Shown here piece after piece: positions 16,222 through 24,321 of a DNA stretch of 37,202 nucleotides (the stretch's first letter is position 1; every line of letters starts with the position of its first letter). The stretch spans positions 1 through 37,202 of the forward strand of contig BOAV01000014.1 in the NCBI GenBank assembly GCA_026002045.1. Direction: 5' to 3'. A program made the position numbers and the translations under genes. This DNA comes from Spirochaetia bacterium. GTDB lineage: Bacteria; Spirochaetota; Spirochaetia; Treponematales; Breznakiellaceae. The notes below the pieces were generated by a model. The model was not told where the DNA came from and made no database searches. It saw only the letters and a list, made by a program, of their open reading frames with translations.

Positions 16222-16532
16222 AACGTATCTCGACGGATCAAATTATTGAGATACACCGCCAGCTAACCGGACAAACCGGCGGTGCGGAGGGCATACGGGA
16301 TATGAACTTGCTGGATTCCGCCGTAATGTCACCCTTCCAAACCTTTGGCGGTACGGATCTTTATCCTGATCTGCATACCAAGGCAGCTCAAATGGGTTAC
16401 CAGCTTATCAATGGGGAAAAAATTGCCGCCACAGACAAGGAAAAAATCGATCTGGGGCTTGGCGTTGCACAGGGCGCGTTAAAACCCGGTGATATTTGTC
16501 AGTGGCTGGATACGCACACTCGGCTTATTTAA
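16218..16532 (+). pseudogene. Doc-family toxin with the catalytic motif deleted
   Basis: The 104-residue frame begins with a GTG that overlaps the antitoxin stop. It matches Doc proteins at the N-terminus (EIHRQLTGQTGGAEGIRDMNLLDSAV … FGGTDLYPDLHTKAAQMGYQLI) and the C-terminus (KIAATDKEKIDLGLGVAQG). In Doc the HPFxDGNKR phosphate-binding motif and the following helix lie between these parts. Here LI runs straight into NGEKIAATDKE, so about 23 residues are missing without a frameshift. The protein should fold poorly or be catalytically inert. The last codons and the stop (CGG CTT ATT TAA) come from XRE-tail repeat copy 2, so the original C-terminus has also been replaced. It might still bind the antitoxin. 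Confidence 0.82.
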
Positions 16533-16599
16533 GGAACTACCGCCCAAGTACCAGGAGGTGGTGTACCAGATGATTGAGGTTTTGCTCAGGGTGAAGGAG
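16520..16599 (+). repeat. XRE-tail repeat, copy 2
   Basis: This 80-bp copy of the end of the XRE gene starts at TCGGCTTATTTAAGGAACT and differs from copy 1 at about five or six positions. Its first bases supply the doc stop codon. It is the main content of the 16533-16655 gap. Confidence 0.88.
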
Positions 16600-16655
16600 T
16601 AGGGGAAATAGCGGCCCAATGAGGACCCTCGGCATAAAGGATAGGACAATAAACG

Positions 16656-16937
16656 ATGATTAAATCATTCAATGATAAAGAAACTGAAAAAATCTTTAAT
16701 GGCATGGTGTCAAAGAGACTGCCGCAGGACATTCAAGCGCGGGCATTCAACAAACTGACCGCTATTCATGCCGCAGGTGTTATTGAAGATTTGAGGATAC
16801 CGCCTTCAAACCATCTCGAAGCTCTCAAGGGCGACAGAAAGGGGCAGTATTCCATACGAATTAACGACCAATATCGTGTCTGCTTCTACTGGAATGACGA
16901 TAATGCCGAAAATGTCGAGATTGTTGATTACCATTAA
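16656..16937 (+). CDS. higB: HigB-type RelE/ParE-superfamily toxin
   Basis: The 93-residue protein opens MIKSFNDKETEKIFNGMVSK and contains RAFNKLTAIHAAG, LEALKGDRKGQYSIRINDQYRVCFYW and the C-terminal VEIVDYH, the pattern of HigB toxins. These cleave mRNA on the ribosome. The toxin-first order ahead of HigA is typical of this family. The catalytic-type basic and aromatic residues near the C-terminus (R in QYSIRINDQYRVCF, terminal YH) are present, so it appears intact. An AGGA-like SD lies upstream. It sits between XRE-tail repeat copies 2 and 3. Confidence 0.9.
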   Translation: MIKSFNDKETEKIFNGMVSKRLPQDIQARAFNKLTAIHAAGVIEDLRIPPSNHLEALKGDRKGQYSIRINDQYRVCFYWNDDNAENVEIVDYH

Positions 16938-16990
16938 TAGAAATGCCCTTTGGAACCGCAACTGAAACCCAACAGGCGACGGTTCTCCTC

Positions 16991-17019
16991 TTGACAAAAT
17001 AGCGCCTATTATGTAGTAT
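16991..17019 (+). promoter_or_regulatory. internal promoter for higA
   Basis: TTGACA (16991-16996) and TAGTAT (17014-17019) are separated by 17 bases in the gap between higB and higA. It would allow antitoxin synthesis independent of the toxin. Confidence 0.65.
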
Positions 17020-17047
17020 GTAATACGGAATAGATGAGGAGTTTCTT

Positions 17048-17350
17048 ATGGATGAGTATATTCAGCTTGAGCACATTGGTAAGTATCTGCAAGAGGAATT
17101 TATGCAGCCTTGGAAACTGTCCCAGAACGCCTTGGCACGGGCTATAGATGTCCCTCCCAACCGCATAACTGATATTGTAAACGGCAAACGCAGTATCAGC
17201 GCCGATACGGATTTACGTCTGACCACGCTTTTTGGTCTTTCAGAGGGTTATTTTCTCCGTTTTCAGGAGCATATTGAGACGACCTTGGCAAAGCGTAAGA
17301 TTGAACATGTTTTGAGACAAATAAAGCCGTTAAAAGCGGCCATGTTGTAG
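17048..17350 (+). CDS. higA: HigA-family XRE antitoxin
   Basis: The 100-residue protein has the HigA pattern: GKYLQEEFMQPWKLSQNALARAIDVPPNRITDIVNGKRSISADTDLRLTTLFGLSEGYFLRFQ. Residues about 22-60 are the helix-turn-helix. It neutralises HigB and represses the operon. It begins 110 bases after higB and has its own promoter at 16991-17019. GAGGAGTTTCTT precedes the ATG. XRE-tail repeat copy 3 begins 25 bases after its stop. Confidence 0.9.
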   Translation: MDEYIQLEHIGKYLQEEFMQPWKLSQNALARAIDVPPNRITDIVNGKRSISADTDLRLTTLFGLSEGYFLRFQEHIETTLAKRKIEHVLRQIKPLKAAML

Positions 17351-17375
17351 AGCAGCGTCCAGGACGAGGCTGACC

Positions 17376-17494
17376 TATTCGCCCAAAACCCCGACGAAAA
17401 GTTTACCAAATTAGTCGGCTTATTTAAGGAACTGCCGCCCAAGTATCAGGAAGTGGTGTACCAGATGATTGAGGTGCTGCTCAGGGTGAAGGAA
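17376..17494 (+). repeat. XRE-tail repeat, copy 3
   Basis: It is nearly identical to 15799-15917 over 119 bp and keeps the same reading frame to a stop (TGA at 17495-17497), but has no HTH domain or start in front. It is the chief content of the 17351-17554 gap. Confidence 0.9.
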
Positions 17495-17554
17495 TGAGGG
17501 GATTCATTTTAGAAATAAAAGACATATTGCTGAACAATGCAATATTTTGATGAT

Positions 17555-17830
17555 ATGGCACAGTCAATTTTAAGCGTCCGCATGGATGAAAGCCTGAAAA
17601 GGCAATTCGATACTCTCTGTGACGAATTCGGCATGAATACAAGTACCGCCATTACCGTATTTGCCAAAACCGTGGCGCGGGAACGGAAAATCCCCTTTGA
17701 AATCGTCTCCTCCGAAGATCCTTTCCGGAGCGAAACAAATCAGGCCCATTTAAGAAAAGCCATCGCCGATATAGAAGCCGGCAAGTACACAGCCCATGAA
17801 CTTATTGAACAACTCTATTATGAAAAATAA
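17555..17830 (+). CDS. RelB/DinJ-family antitoxin, no toxin partner
   Basis: The protein begins MAQSILSVRMDESLKRQFDTLCDEFGMNTSTAITVFAKT, the ribbon-helix-helix signature of RelB/DinJ antitoxins. The C-terminal part ends YTAHELIEQLYYEK. The ATG at 17555 was preferred to one at 17537 because family members usually start at this MAQ; neither has a clear SD. A YafQ/RelE-type toxin should follow, but the next gene (from 17869) is an ATPase on the opposite strand and only 38 bases separate them. It is therefore an orphan, the distal unit of the TA island. Confidence 0.85.
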   Translation: MAQSILSVRMDESLKRQFDTLCDEFGMNTSTAITVFAKTVARERKIPFEIVSSEDPFRSETNQAHLRKAIADIEAGKYTAHELIEQLYYEK

Positions 17831-17868
17831 GAGAGGCAGTTCCAAAATCCGGTGGTCCCGAGGCGCTC

Positions 17869-19080
17869 CTACATATCCCACACCGAAATCGCGCCGGCAG
17901 TGGGGGTGAGGGGGCGGGGATGGTCGGTAAGGCAGATGAGGCTGCCGTAGCCGGTTTTTTCAATGTCCGCAAAGGTAGCGAAAGCCTTAATGTCCTTTTT
18001 ATCGGGGTTGGCGGTTTTTTTTATTTCAATGGGATAGAAAAGGCCGTCCTGTTCTATGAGCAGGTCAATTTCGGCCCGGTTGGAATCCCGGTAATAGTAA
18101 AAAGAGGGGCGGCGGCCGTTGTGATACCAGGACTTGATAATTTCGGTAATGACGAAGGTCTCGAAAAAAGCGCCGCCCATGGCGCCGCTTTCCAGGGTTT
18201 CGGGGGTAGTCCAGTTTGAAAGATAGGCGCAGAGCCCGGTATCCATAAAGTACAGTTTGGGCCGCTTGGTAAGGCGCTTTATCACATTCCGGTAATAGGG
18301 TTTTAGCAGATAGACAATCCCCGATGTTTCCAGAATGGAAAGCCAGCTTTTGGCGGTATTGGGCGCAATCCCGGCGTCCCGGGCGATCTCCGTGAGGTTA
18401 AGTTCCTGGCCGGTCCGTGCGGCAACGCAGCTTAAAAATTTCTGAAAGGCCGATTCATTCTCCACATTTAGCAATTGCCGCACATCCCTTTCAAGATAGG
18501 ACCTGATATATGAACTGTAAAAAAGGGCGCGCTGATCGGCGTTTTTGCCGATAACTTCGGGATACGAGCCCTGCCAAATGATCTGATAAGTTTCGGCTAA
18601 ATTCCGCTTCTCCAGAATGCCCGGCGGCGTTTTGGAAGGAAGAAAGGGGATCTGCGCGGCGGCTTTGCCGTCCTGTTCGTAGAGGGAAAACCCAAGCATA
18701 TCCAGAATGGCGACCCGTCCTGCCAGGCTTTCGGTTATTCCGGCCATAAGGTTGTACTGCTGGGACCCGGTCATCCACAGGATGCCCCGTTTGTCGGTGG
18801 TATCCGCCAGCATTTTGATATACCGGAACAGGTCCGGCGCATATTGTATTTCGTCAATGAGTACCGGGGGAGCATAGGTCTCAAAAAAGAACTCCGGTTC
18901 TTCCTTCGCCAGTTGCTCGTCCTTGGGGTTATCCAGGGTGACGTATTTCCGCCCTTCGCCGGCGGCGATTTCCTTTAAAAAAGTGGTCTTTCCCACCTGA
19001 CGCATGCCGGTCAGCAGAATGACCTTAAAGTTTTGAGAGGTCCGGAGGAGGGTGTTGATCATGGTTCGTTCCTGGTACAT
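17869..19080 (-). CDS. DUF4143-family AAA ATPase
   Basis: The 403-residue protein has Walker A GMRQVGKTT (about residues 25-33), Walker B PVLIDEIQYAP, sensor-type WMTGSQQYNLM, a winged-helix segment (LNLTEIARDAGIAPNTAKSWLSILETSGIVYLL) and a C-terminal PD-(D/E)XK-like portion (FETFVITEIIKSW … RAEIDLLIEQDGLFYPIEIKK). This is the AAA_14 plus DUF4143 arrangement common in genomic islands. The cellular role of the family is not settled. A perfect 21-bp palindrome lies 40 bases upstream, suggesting autoregulation through the winged helix. The start at 19080 fits the family, although no SD is clear. Confidence 0.88.
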   Translation of the reverse strand: MYQERTMINTLLRTSQNFKVILLTGMRQVGKTTFLKEIAAGEGRKYVTLDNPKDEQLAKEEPEFFFETYAPPVLIDEIQYAPDLFRYIKMLADTTDKRGILWMTGSQQYNLMAGITESLAGRVAILDMLGFSLYEQDGKAAAQIPFLPSKTPPGILEKRNLAETYQIIWQGSYPEVIGKNADQRALFYSSYIRSYLERDVRQLLNVENESAFQKFLSCVAARTGQELNLTEIARDAGIAPNTAKSWLSILETSGIVYLLKPYYRNVIKRLTKRPKLYFMDTGLCAYLSNWTTPETLESGAMGGAFFETFVITEIIKSWYHNGRRPSFYYYRDSNRAEIDLLIEQDGLFYPIEIKKTANPDKKDIKAFATFADIEKTGYGSLICLTDHPRPLTPTAGAISVWDM

Positions 19081-19119
19081 TACCCACAGTTTACCGTGGC
19101 CGGTCGGATATTACAAGCA

Positions 19120-19164
19120 ATTTTTATGAAAATCCGCAATGGCATTGCGGATTTTCATAAAAAT
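19120..19164. promoter_or_regulatory. perfect 21-bp palindrome upstream of the ATPase gene
   Basis: Bases 19120-19140 and 19144-19164 are exact reverse complements around GGC; the arm ends ATGAAAATCCGCAAT. It lies between the tail ends of the ligase gene and the start of the ATPase gene. It could be an operator or a transcript hairpin. Confidence 0.75.
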
Positions 19165-19203
19165 AGGCCATTTGCATCCCCTATCCTTATGTCGCCGTTT
19201 CAA

Positions 19204-20853
19204 CTACGTTGAAATCCCCAGCTCCTCCACCTTTTTAAGCCCCTGATCGCGCAGCAGGAACTTCTGGATTTTGCCGCTTGCGGTGAGGGGGAAGGCATCC
19301 ACAAAGAAAATAAACTTGGGGATCTTGTAGCGGCTGATCTGGCCTCTGCAGAAGTCCTGCACATCCTCTTCGGTGAGCTTGGCGTCCTTGTGGAGGATGA
19401 TGAAGGCCCCCACTTCTTCGCCGTATTTTTTGCTGGCGATCCCCACGATCTGCACATCACGGATGCCGGGCATGGTGTAGAGGAAGTCCTCAATTTCTTT
19501 CGGGTAGATGTTCTCGCCGCCCCGGATGATCATGTCCTTGATGCGGCCGGTGACCCGGAAGTTGCCCGCCTCGTCCTTGACGCCGAGGTCCCCTGAATGG
19601 AGCCAGCCCTGGGCGTCGATACATTTGGCGGTGGCTTCGGGCATTTTGTAGTAGCCCTTCATGCTGTTGTAGCCCCGGCAGCAGAATTCGCCGTGGACCC
19701 CATCGGGGCACTCTGCGCCTGATTCGGGGTCACGGATGGTCACTTCCACGCCGGGGAGATGGCGACCCACGGTTTCGACTTTCACTTCCAGAGTGTCGTC
19801 GTAACGGGTCTGGGTCATCACCGGGGATGATTCGGTGAGGCCGTAGCAGATCGTCACTTCCTTCATGTGCATCAGGTCGATGACCTGGCGCATGGCTTCT
19901 ATCGGACAGGGTGATCCCGCCATGATGCCGGTGCGGAGGCTTGTGAGGTCGAACATCTTAAACATGGGGTGATTCAATTCGGCGATGAACATGGTGGGGA
20001 CCCCGTAGACGGCGGTACATTTTTCTTTTTGCACCGTGGCGAGTACCAGCAGGGGGTCGAACCATTCCAGCATGGCCGCGGTGGAGCCGTGGGTGAGGAC
20101 GGCCATCATCCCCAGGACCAGGCCGAAGCAGTGGAACAGGGGGACCGGCAGACACACGATGTCCGCCGGGCTCAGGCGCTGGTTGTCCCCGATGCCCAGG
20201 CCGTTGTTGAGGATGTTCCGGTGGGTGAGCATCACCCCCTTGGGGAAGCCCGTAGTACCGCTGGTGTACTGCATGTTTACCACATCGTTGGTGTCCAGGG
20301 ACGCCTCAATTTGGCGCAGTTCGGCGGCGTCCGTATGCTGGCCCAGCAGCAGTATTTCCGCTAAAGAGTACATGCCCCGGTGTTTTACCTGGCCGATATA
20401 GATCACGCTTTTTAAGCTGGGGAATTTTGCGGAGTTGAGGTGGCCCCGGGGCGCGGTTTTCAACTCCGGCACCAGTTCGTTGATCATGGCAATGTAGTCC
20501 GAATCGCGGTAGCCGTCGATGATGCAGATGGCGGCCAGGTCGGACTGCTGCATCAGGTATTCCAGCTCGTGGGTTTTGTAGGCGGTGTTCACCGTCACGA
20601 GAACCATCCCGGCCCGGGCGCTGGCAAAGAGGACCGTGTTCCAGTCCGGCACATTGGTGGCCCAGATGCCGATGTGGTCCCCTTTTTTCAGACCCATGGC
20701 GAGGAAGCCCTTGGCCATCTCGTCCACCCGCCGGTCAAATTCCGCATAGGTAAATCGCAGGTCCCGGTCGGCGTATACGATAAAGTCGTGATCCGGCTGG
20801 GTTTGGGCTTTTTCCCGCAGCACTTCGCCCAGGGTTGATTCAATGTATTCCAT
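19204..20853 (-). CDS. AMP-forming acyl-CoA synthetase
   Basis: The enzyme would activate a carboxylic acid, probably a fatty acid, with ATP and CoA via an acyl-adenylate. Motifs in order are the phosphate loop YTSGTTGFPKG (196-206), YGLTESSP, HSGDLG, and VTGRIKDMIIRGGENIYPKEIE, with the C-terminal LTASGKIQKF lysine. At 549 residues it has the family's usual length. The substrate cannot be fixed; medium- or short-chain acids are possible. It follows an XRE-cupin regulator by 2 bases, with no evident SD of its own, so translation is probably coupled. A 7-bp hairpin (19198-19214) covers its stop codon. Confidence 0.93.
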   Translation of the reverse strand: MEYIESTLGEVLREKAQTQPDHDFIVYADRDLRFTYAEFDRRVDEMAKGFLAMGLKKGDHIGIWATNVPDWNTVLFASARAGMVLVTVNTAYKTHELEYLMQQSDLAAICIIDGYRDSDYIAMINELVPELKTAPRGHLNSAKFPSLKSVIYIGQVKHRGMYSLAEILLLGQHTDAAELRQIEASLDTNDVVNMQYTSGTTGFPKGVMLTHRNILNNGLGIGDNQRLSPADIVCLPVPLFHCFGLVLGMMAVLTHGSTAAMLEWFDPLLVLATVQKEKCTAVYGVPTMFIAELNHPMFKMFDLTSLRTGIMAGSPCPIEAMRQVIDLMHMKEVTICYGLTESSPVMTQTRYDDTLEVKVETVGRHLPGVEVTIRDPESGAECPDGVHGEFCCRGYNSMKGYYKMPEATAKCIDAQGWLHSGDLGVKDEAGNFRVTGRIKDMIIRGGENIYPKEIEDFLYTMPGIRDVQIVGIASKKYGEEVGAFIILHKDAKLTEEDVQDFCRGQISRYKIPKFIFFVDAFPLTASGKIQKFLLRDQGLKKVEELGIST

Positions 20854-20855
20854 AA

Positions 20856-21437
20856 TTATACCGGCGTGTAGATTACGGCTAATATCCGGGCGGGCTTGCC
20901 GCCGTCGGCCAAGACCCGGTGGGGCACGATGGAATCGTAGTAGACCGAATCGCCTTCGTTCAGGGTGTGGGACTCCGCGCCGTATTCCAGGGCCAGGGTT
21001 CCCGCAAGGACGTGGATGAATTCCTCACCTTCATGGGTGGATTTGCCCTGTTCCGCATCGGCTTCGATGTCCACGATAAAGGGCTCCATGTGGCGGCCGC
21101 CCTTGTCTGCGGCCAGGGCGTTAAAATGAAGGCCCTGGTGATCGGAGGCGGACCCGCCGCCGGGCAGTCCGGTGACAAACCGCGCCGCCGCAATCACATC
21201 ACCCTTGCGGGTGATAACCGGGCCGAGCTGTTCGTGATCGTCCAGCAGGGTGCCCAGGCGGACGCCGAGGGCGCGGGAAATTTTCAGCAGGGGGGCCAGA
21301 TCGGGGATGTAGCCCTCTTCGATGCGGCGGATCAGGTCTGCGTCCAGTCCGCTGCGTTCCGCCAGGGTTGCCCGATCAATCGAGTAGGTTTTGCAGAGTT
21401 CAAGAATCCTGTCGCCGGGGCTGCGTTTTACCGCCAT
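20856..21437 (-). CDS. XRE-cupin transcriptional regulator
   Basis: Residues about 8-60 form a helix-turn-helix (RATLAERSGLDADLIRRIEEGYIPDLAPLLKISRALGV). Residues about 118-190 are a cupin_2 domain (KSTHEGEEFIHVLAGTLALEYG … LNEGDSVYYDSIVPHRV), which normally binds a small ligand. The ATG at 21437 was chosen because GAGGAG lies 5 bases upstream, while an earlier GTG overlaps that site. Such regulators are often next to AMP-forming synthetase genes, as here. It likely controls the synthetase in response to an acid or acyl-CoA; this is inference. Confidence 0.9.
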   Translation of the reverse strand: MAVKRSPGDRILELCKTYSIDRATLAERSGLDADLIRRIEEGYIPDLAPLLKISRALGVRLGTLLDDHEQLGPVITRKGDVIAAARFVTGLPGGGSASDHQGLHFNALAADKGGRHMEPFIVDIEADAEQGKSTHEGEEFIHVLAGTLALEYGAESHTLNEGDSVYYDSIVPHRVLADGGKPARILAVIYTPV

Positions 21438-21537
21438 ATTCACTCCTCAAAATTTTATTTAAGTTTTATGTCCGTTTTTGGTATATATCACAATAATTGA
21501 TTGACGAAACAGAATCAATGGGACAAAATAAACCAAT

Positions 21538-21915
21538 ATGTCGGAACAGGTAAAAACATTTCCACATGAAGGCCGCAAAAATATCCGTTACCGGACCCTT
21601 GCACGGGTGCGTATCCACGATATTCTGGGAGAAGAAAATCTACTAAAAGATCTCAGCGTCACCGGGTGTTGCATAGAATGTACTTCCCTGGCGGACATAC
21701 AGCCAAACAATCAATATAAACTGGAAGTTATACCCGAAAAGGCCGCAAAAATTGGCAAGTTTGAATTAGAGGTAGAGGCCAAATGGGTACACTCCGGGGC
21801 ATATTCCGGTGAGGTAGGTTTTGCCATCACCGCCTCCCCGAAGGGCAAACTTTTTCAGCGTTATGTTGATTATCTTTCCTGGCGCGCCGAAACCGGTCAA
21901 TCATCTCTGGCATGA
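21538..21915 (+). CDS. PilZ-domain c-di-GMP-binding protein
   Basis: The 125-residue protein is a stand-alone PilZ domain. The first c-di-GMP-binding motif is in EGRKNIRYRT (RxxxR) and the second is DLSVTGCCIE (D/NxSxxG). Conserved strands follow, including VEAKWVHSGAYSGEVGFAI. It would act as a receiver of c-di-GMP, often affecting motility or surface traits in spirochaetes. It overlaps the methyltransferase gene by 4 bases (ATGA). It is transcribed divergently from the XRE-cupin gene. Confidence 0.9.
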   Translation: MSEQVKTFPHEGRKNIRYRTLARVRIHDILGEENLLKDLSVTGCCIECTSLADIQPNNQYKLEVIPEKAAKIGKFELEVEAKWVHSGAYSGEVGFAITASPKGKLFQRYVDYLSWRAETGQSSLA

Positions 21916-22835
21916 TGGGCACGGTATATCAGGCAGTCCCGGGCTTTGAAGATCATTTAGAACATGAATTGGGGACTTGGCAGGAGCAGTGGGGGCCCCT
22001 TTATTATGCTGATCAGCATAATGCACCGGTGTTCTGGCAGCAAAACAGCTGGCTTGAACCCTTCCGGCTTGAATTCGATTCCATATCCCAGGCCGTTTCC
22101 GCACTCCGGGGCATCCAGCGAAATTGGGCGCCGCCATCCATGCCACTGGCGCCGGTACTCCACACCCAGTTCCGCCGGGCCGCCCTTATCGAGAGCCAAC
22201 TGCCGCCGATTTCCCGTAAGCCCCGTCCCTTCCCCTGGCAGATTCCCGATGCGGGCATCGGCGCATGGACCCTGCTGGACGCCCATACCCTTATCGCCAG
22301 CCCCCGTTGTTCCAGCCCCTTCCCGGCGGGGGTCATTGAGTTTGAGGAAGACAAAATCGGTCCCCCAAGCCGGGCCTATCTTAAACTTTGGGAAGCGCTG
22401 GTCAGATGCGGCAAGTGGCCGCAGCCCGGTCAAAAATGCCTGGATGCGGGGGCCAGTCCCGGCGGCTGGACCTGGGCCCTGGCCCGGCTTGGCGCAGAGG
22501 TCACCGCCGTGGACCGCGCCCCCCTGGAAGACCGCATCCTCGCCATGCCCGGCGTCACCGCCTTCCGGCACGACGCCTTCACCCTTACACCAGAAGACTT
22601 AGGCCCCACGGACTGGGTCTTTTCAGATGTCATCTGCTATCCGCCCCGTCTTTATGAATGGATACAGAAGTGGCTCGCCTCGGGGCTCTGCAAAAATTTT
22701 GTCTGTACCATAAAAATGCAGGGAGAGCCCGATTATGAAACCACCCAGGCTTTTGCAGAAATCCCCGGCAGCGCCGTGACGCATCTGTACCATAACAAGC
22801 ATGAGCTGACATGGGTGAAGGTTACTGAGGAATAA
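21912..22835 (+). CDS. RlmM-like (FtsJ-type) rRNA 2'-O-methyltransferase
   Basis: The 307-residue protein has an N-terminal THUMP-like region and a C-terminal Rossmann methyltransferase with LDAGASPGGWTW (177-188) binding S-adenosylmethionine. The K-D-K-E catalytic set of 2'-O-methyltransferases is visible as K158 (AYLKLW), D239 (VFSDV), K268 (CTIKMQG) and E298 (NKHELTW). The closest known family is RlmM, which modifies a 23S rRNA cytidine; the match is by motif order. It is cotranscribed with the PilZ gene, overlapping by 4 bases, an unusual partner. Confidence 0.85.
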   Translation: MMGTVYQAVPGFEDHLEHELGTWQEQWGPLYYADQHNAPVFWQQNSWLEPFRLEFDSISQAVSALRGIQRNWAPPSMPLAPVLHTQFRRAALIESQLPPISRKPRPFPWQIPDAGIGAWTLLDAHTLIASPRCSSPFPAGVIEFEEDKIGPPSRAYLKLWEALVRCGKWPQPGQKCLDAGASPGGWTWALARLGAEVTAVDRAPLEDRILAMPGVTAFRHDAFTLTPEDLGPTDWVFSDVICYPPRLYEWIQKWLASGLCKNFVCTIKMQGEPDYETTQAFAEIPGSAVTHLYHNKHELTWVKVTEE

Positions 22836-22859
22836 ATTTGTCAACTATTGTATTGATAC

Positions 22860-23360
22860 TTATCTCAGGCTGCCGGCCTGCTCCCTGGTGCCCTTCTGCC
22901 AAAACTGACTGCGCCCGATGCCACGGACGATTTCACCCCGCATTTCCAGGGTGTCCACTTTGTACTTGCGGCCATCCGCCGGACGGAAGGTGATCCTGCA
23001 CTGGTAGATTTTCCCATCGTTGGGATCGATGATGTTACCGCCGCTCCACTGGCCCGCTTTGTCCATGGACAGGCCGAAAATCCAGGAAGTACCCACCACC
23101 CTCATCTCATTCACCTTGCCTGCTACCGGGAAACCGGGATAGCTGGCCTTGCAGGCTGACGCCGTCACACTTTGGTCAAAATCCGTTATGGACAGGATTC
23201 TACCGAAAAGTTTGCCCCCCTCCAGATAGATTTCCCATCCGGCGTTGATCTTGCCGGATTTGTCGTCCACACTAAGCCAATACCCTTCCACCGGATCTGC
23301 CGCCAAAGATGCCGCCGCAATCACAACCAGGATGCCGCAGATCGCTAGGATTTTTTTCAT
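22860..23360 (-). CDS. DUF2147-family exported protein
   Basis: A signal peptide (MKKILAICGILVVIAAASLAA) precedes a DUF2147-like lipocalin-type domain: VEGYWLSVDDKSGKINAGWEIYLEGG … NIIDPNDGKIYQCRITF … LEMRGEIVRGIGRSQFWQK. Family members are periplasmic and of uncertain function. AGGAGAATAGCG precedes the ATG and lies within the end of the upstream membrane-protein gene, with 2 bases between the two frames. It is the last gene of the TetR operon. Confidence 0.85.
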   Translation of the reverse strand: MKKILAICGILVVIAAASLAADPVEGYWLSVDDKSGKINAGWEIYLEGGKLFGRILSITDFDQSVTASACKASYPGFPVAGKVNEMRVVGTSWIFGLSMDKAGQWSGGNIIDPNDGKIYQCRITFRPADGRKYKVDTLEMRGEIVRGIGRSQFWQKGTREQAGSLR

Positions 23361-23362
23361 CG

Positions 23363-23923
23363 CTATTCTCCTTGCTTATGGAATGCTACAATATTGTTTG
23401 AACCAAACCAGGCCGCAATCCGTTTTGAACGTTTGAAGTATATAAAACAGACGATCAATAAACCCAGGCAGCCAAGTATCCCTGTTATCAAAAACGCTGT
23501 ATACATTGTCCGTAATAACCCAAGCATAGGATTAATAATGTCAATAATCAAGGGGCTTATATTCGCATTTACCATAATATCAAAAATGGTAAGCGGGTAC
23601 AAGGCAAACAAATTGACCAGCAAATGAACAAGCGCAATAATGCAGGACGCAAAGAAAAACACTTGAAACAAAAATGATTTACGCCCGAACATAAACACCA
23701 AAAACAAAATATTGCAAAGTAATGTCAGCGGCATTGCGATTAAAAATAAGCCTTTATCGGCAAAGACACGGAAGAAAAAAGAAAAGAAGGCGTTACCTTC
23801 AAATGATTGTGTTATTGCCAGAATCAAGGTAACTGTATCGCCAATGGCGTTTAGAATACCAAGAACACCGATGAGCAAAAGCACAATGCCCATGTTGGAA
23901 AAGTTTGTAATGCAGTTTTTCAT
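23363..23923 (-). CDS. hypothetical membrane protein, about four helices
   Basis: The start at 23923 (MKNCITNFSNMGIVLLLIG) has GGAGG 5 bases upstream; the longer frame from 23974 runs through that site. Hydrophobic segments lie near residues 10-35, 50-75, 85-110 and 135-165. No family is recognised. It is AT-rich and overlaps the preceding lipoprotein gene by 4 bases. It is placed in the cytoplasmic membrane and in the TetR-controlled operon. Confidence 0.75.
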   Translation of the reverse strand: MKNCITNFSNMGIVLLLIGVLGILNAIGDTVTLILAITQSFEGNAFFSFFFRVFADKGLFLIAMPLTLLCNILFLVFMFGRKSFLFQVFFFASCIIALVHLLVNLFALYPLTIFDIMVNANISPLIIDIINPMLGLLRTMYTAFLITGILGCLGLLIVCFIYFKRSKRIAAWFGSNNIVAFHKQGE

Positions 23924-24321
23924 AAATTCCTCCCTACCCCTTCTGTATTTAGTTGATAAACAGACATATTCCATTTCAACTGTGTCGGATTTTCAGCTGA
24001 ATCAAGGGCGCCATGCAGTTGTCCAAGAACATCCGCCCCTTCCGACATACCCTCAGGTATTAGACTTACTATTGTGCCTGATAACGAATACGGCCCTTTT
24101 AGTAACTTTATGCCATTGGTAGTTTGAATATATGTGCCGTCATAGTTGAAAGTCAGATACCATGACTGCCGCACAAACCCTTTAGAACGATACAGAAATG
24201 TTTTACCGCTCAATACGTCACGGATTTCAGAACTGTTGCCGGCTGGAGTAGGAGCGGGTGTCGTACTTTCACATCCAGCCAGAACCATTGCCAACGCAAT
24301 CGCAAAAAATACCTTTTTCAT
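23920..24321 (-). CDS. lipoprotein, unknown function
   Basis: The 133-residue protein has a lipoprotein signal MKKVFFAIALAMVLAGC with Cys 17, then a Thr/Pro-rich spacer and a beta-rich domain (GKTFLYRSKGFVRQSWYLTFNYDGTYIQTTNG … GPYSLSGTIVSLI). It resembles small calycin-like lipoproteins in shape only; I do not assign a family. Its ATG overlaps the tetR stop by 4 bases. Confidence 0.75.
   Translation of the reverse strand: MKKVFFAIALAMVLAGCESTTPAPTPAGNSSEIRDVLSGKTFLYRSKGFVRQSWYLTFNYDGTYIQTTNGIKLLKGPYSLSGTIVSLIPEGMSEGADVLGQLHGALDSAENPTQLKWNMSVYQLNTEGVGRNL

Noticed and set aside
19198..19214. TTTCAAC-TAC-GTTGAAA hairpin as a terminator of the ligase gene
   Set aside because: It covers the stop codon, is short, and lacks a U-run; it is noted only with the ligase entry.
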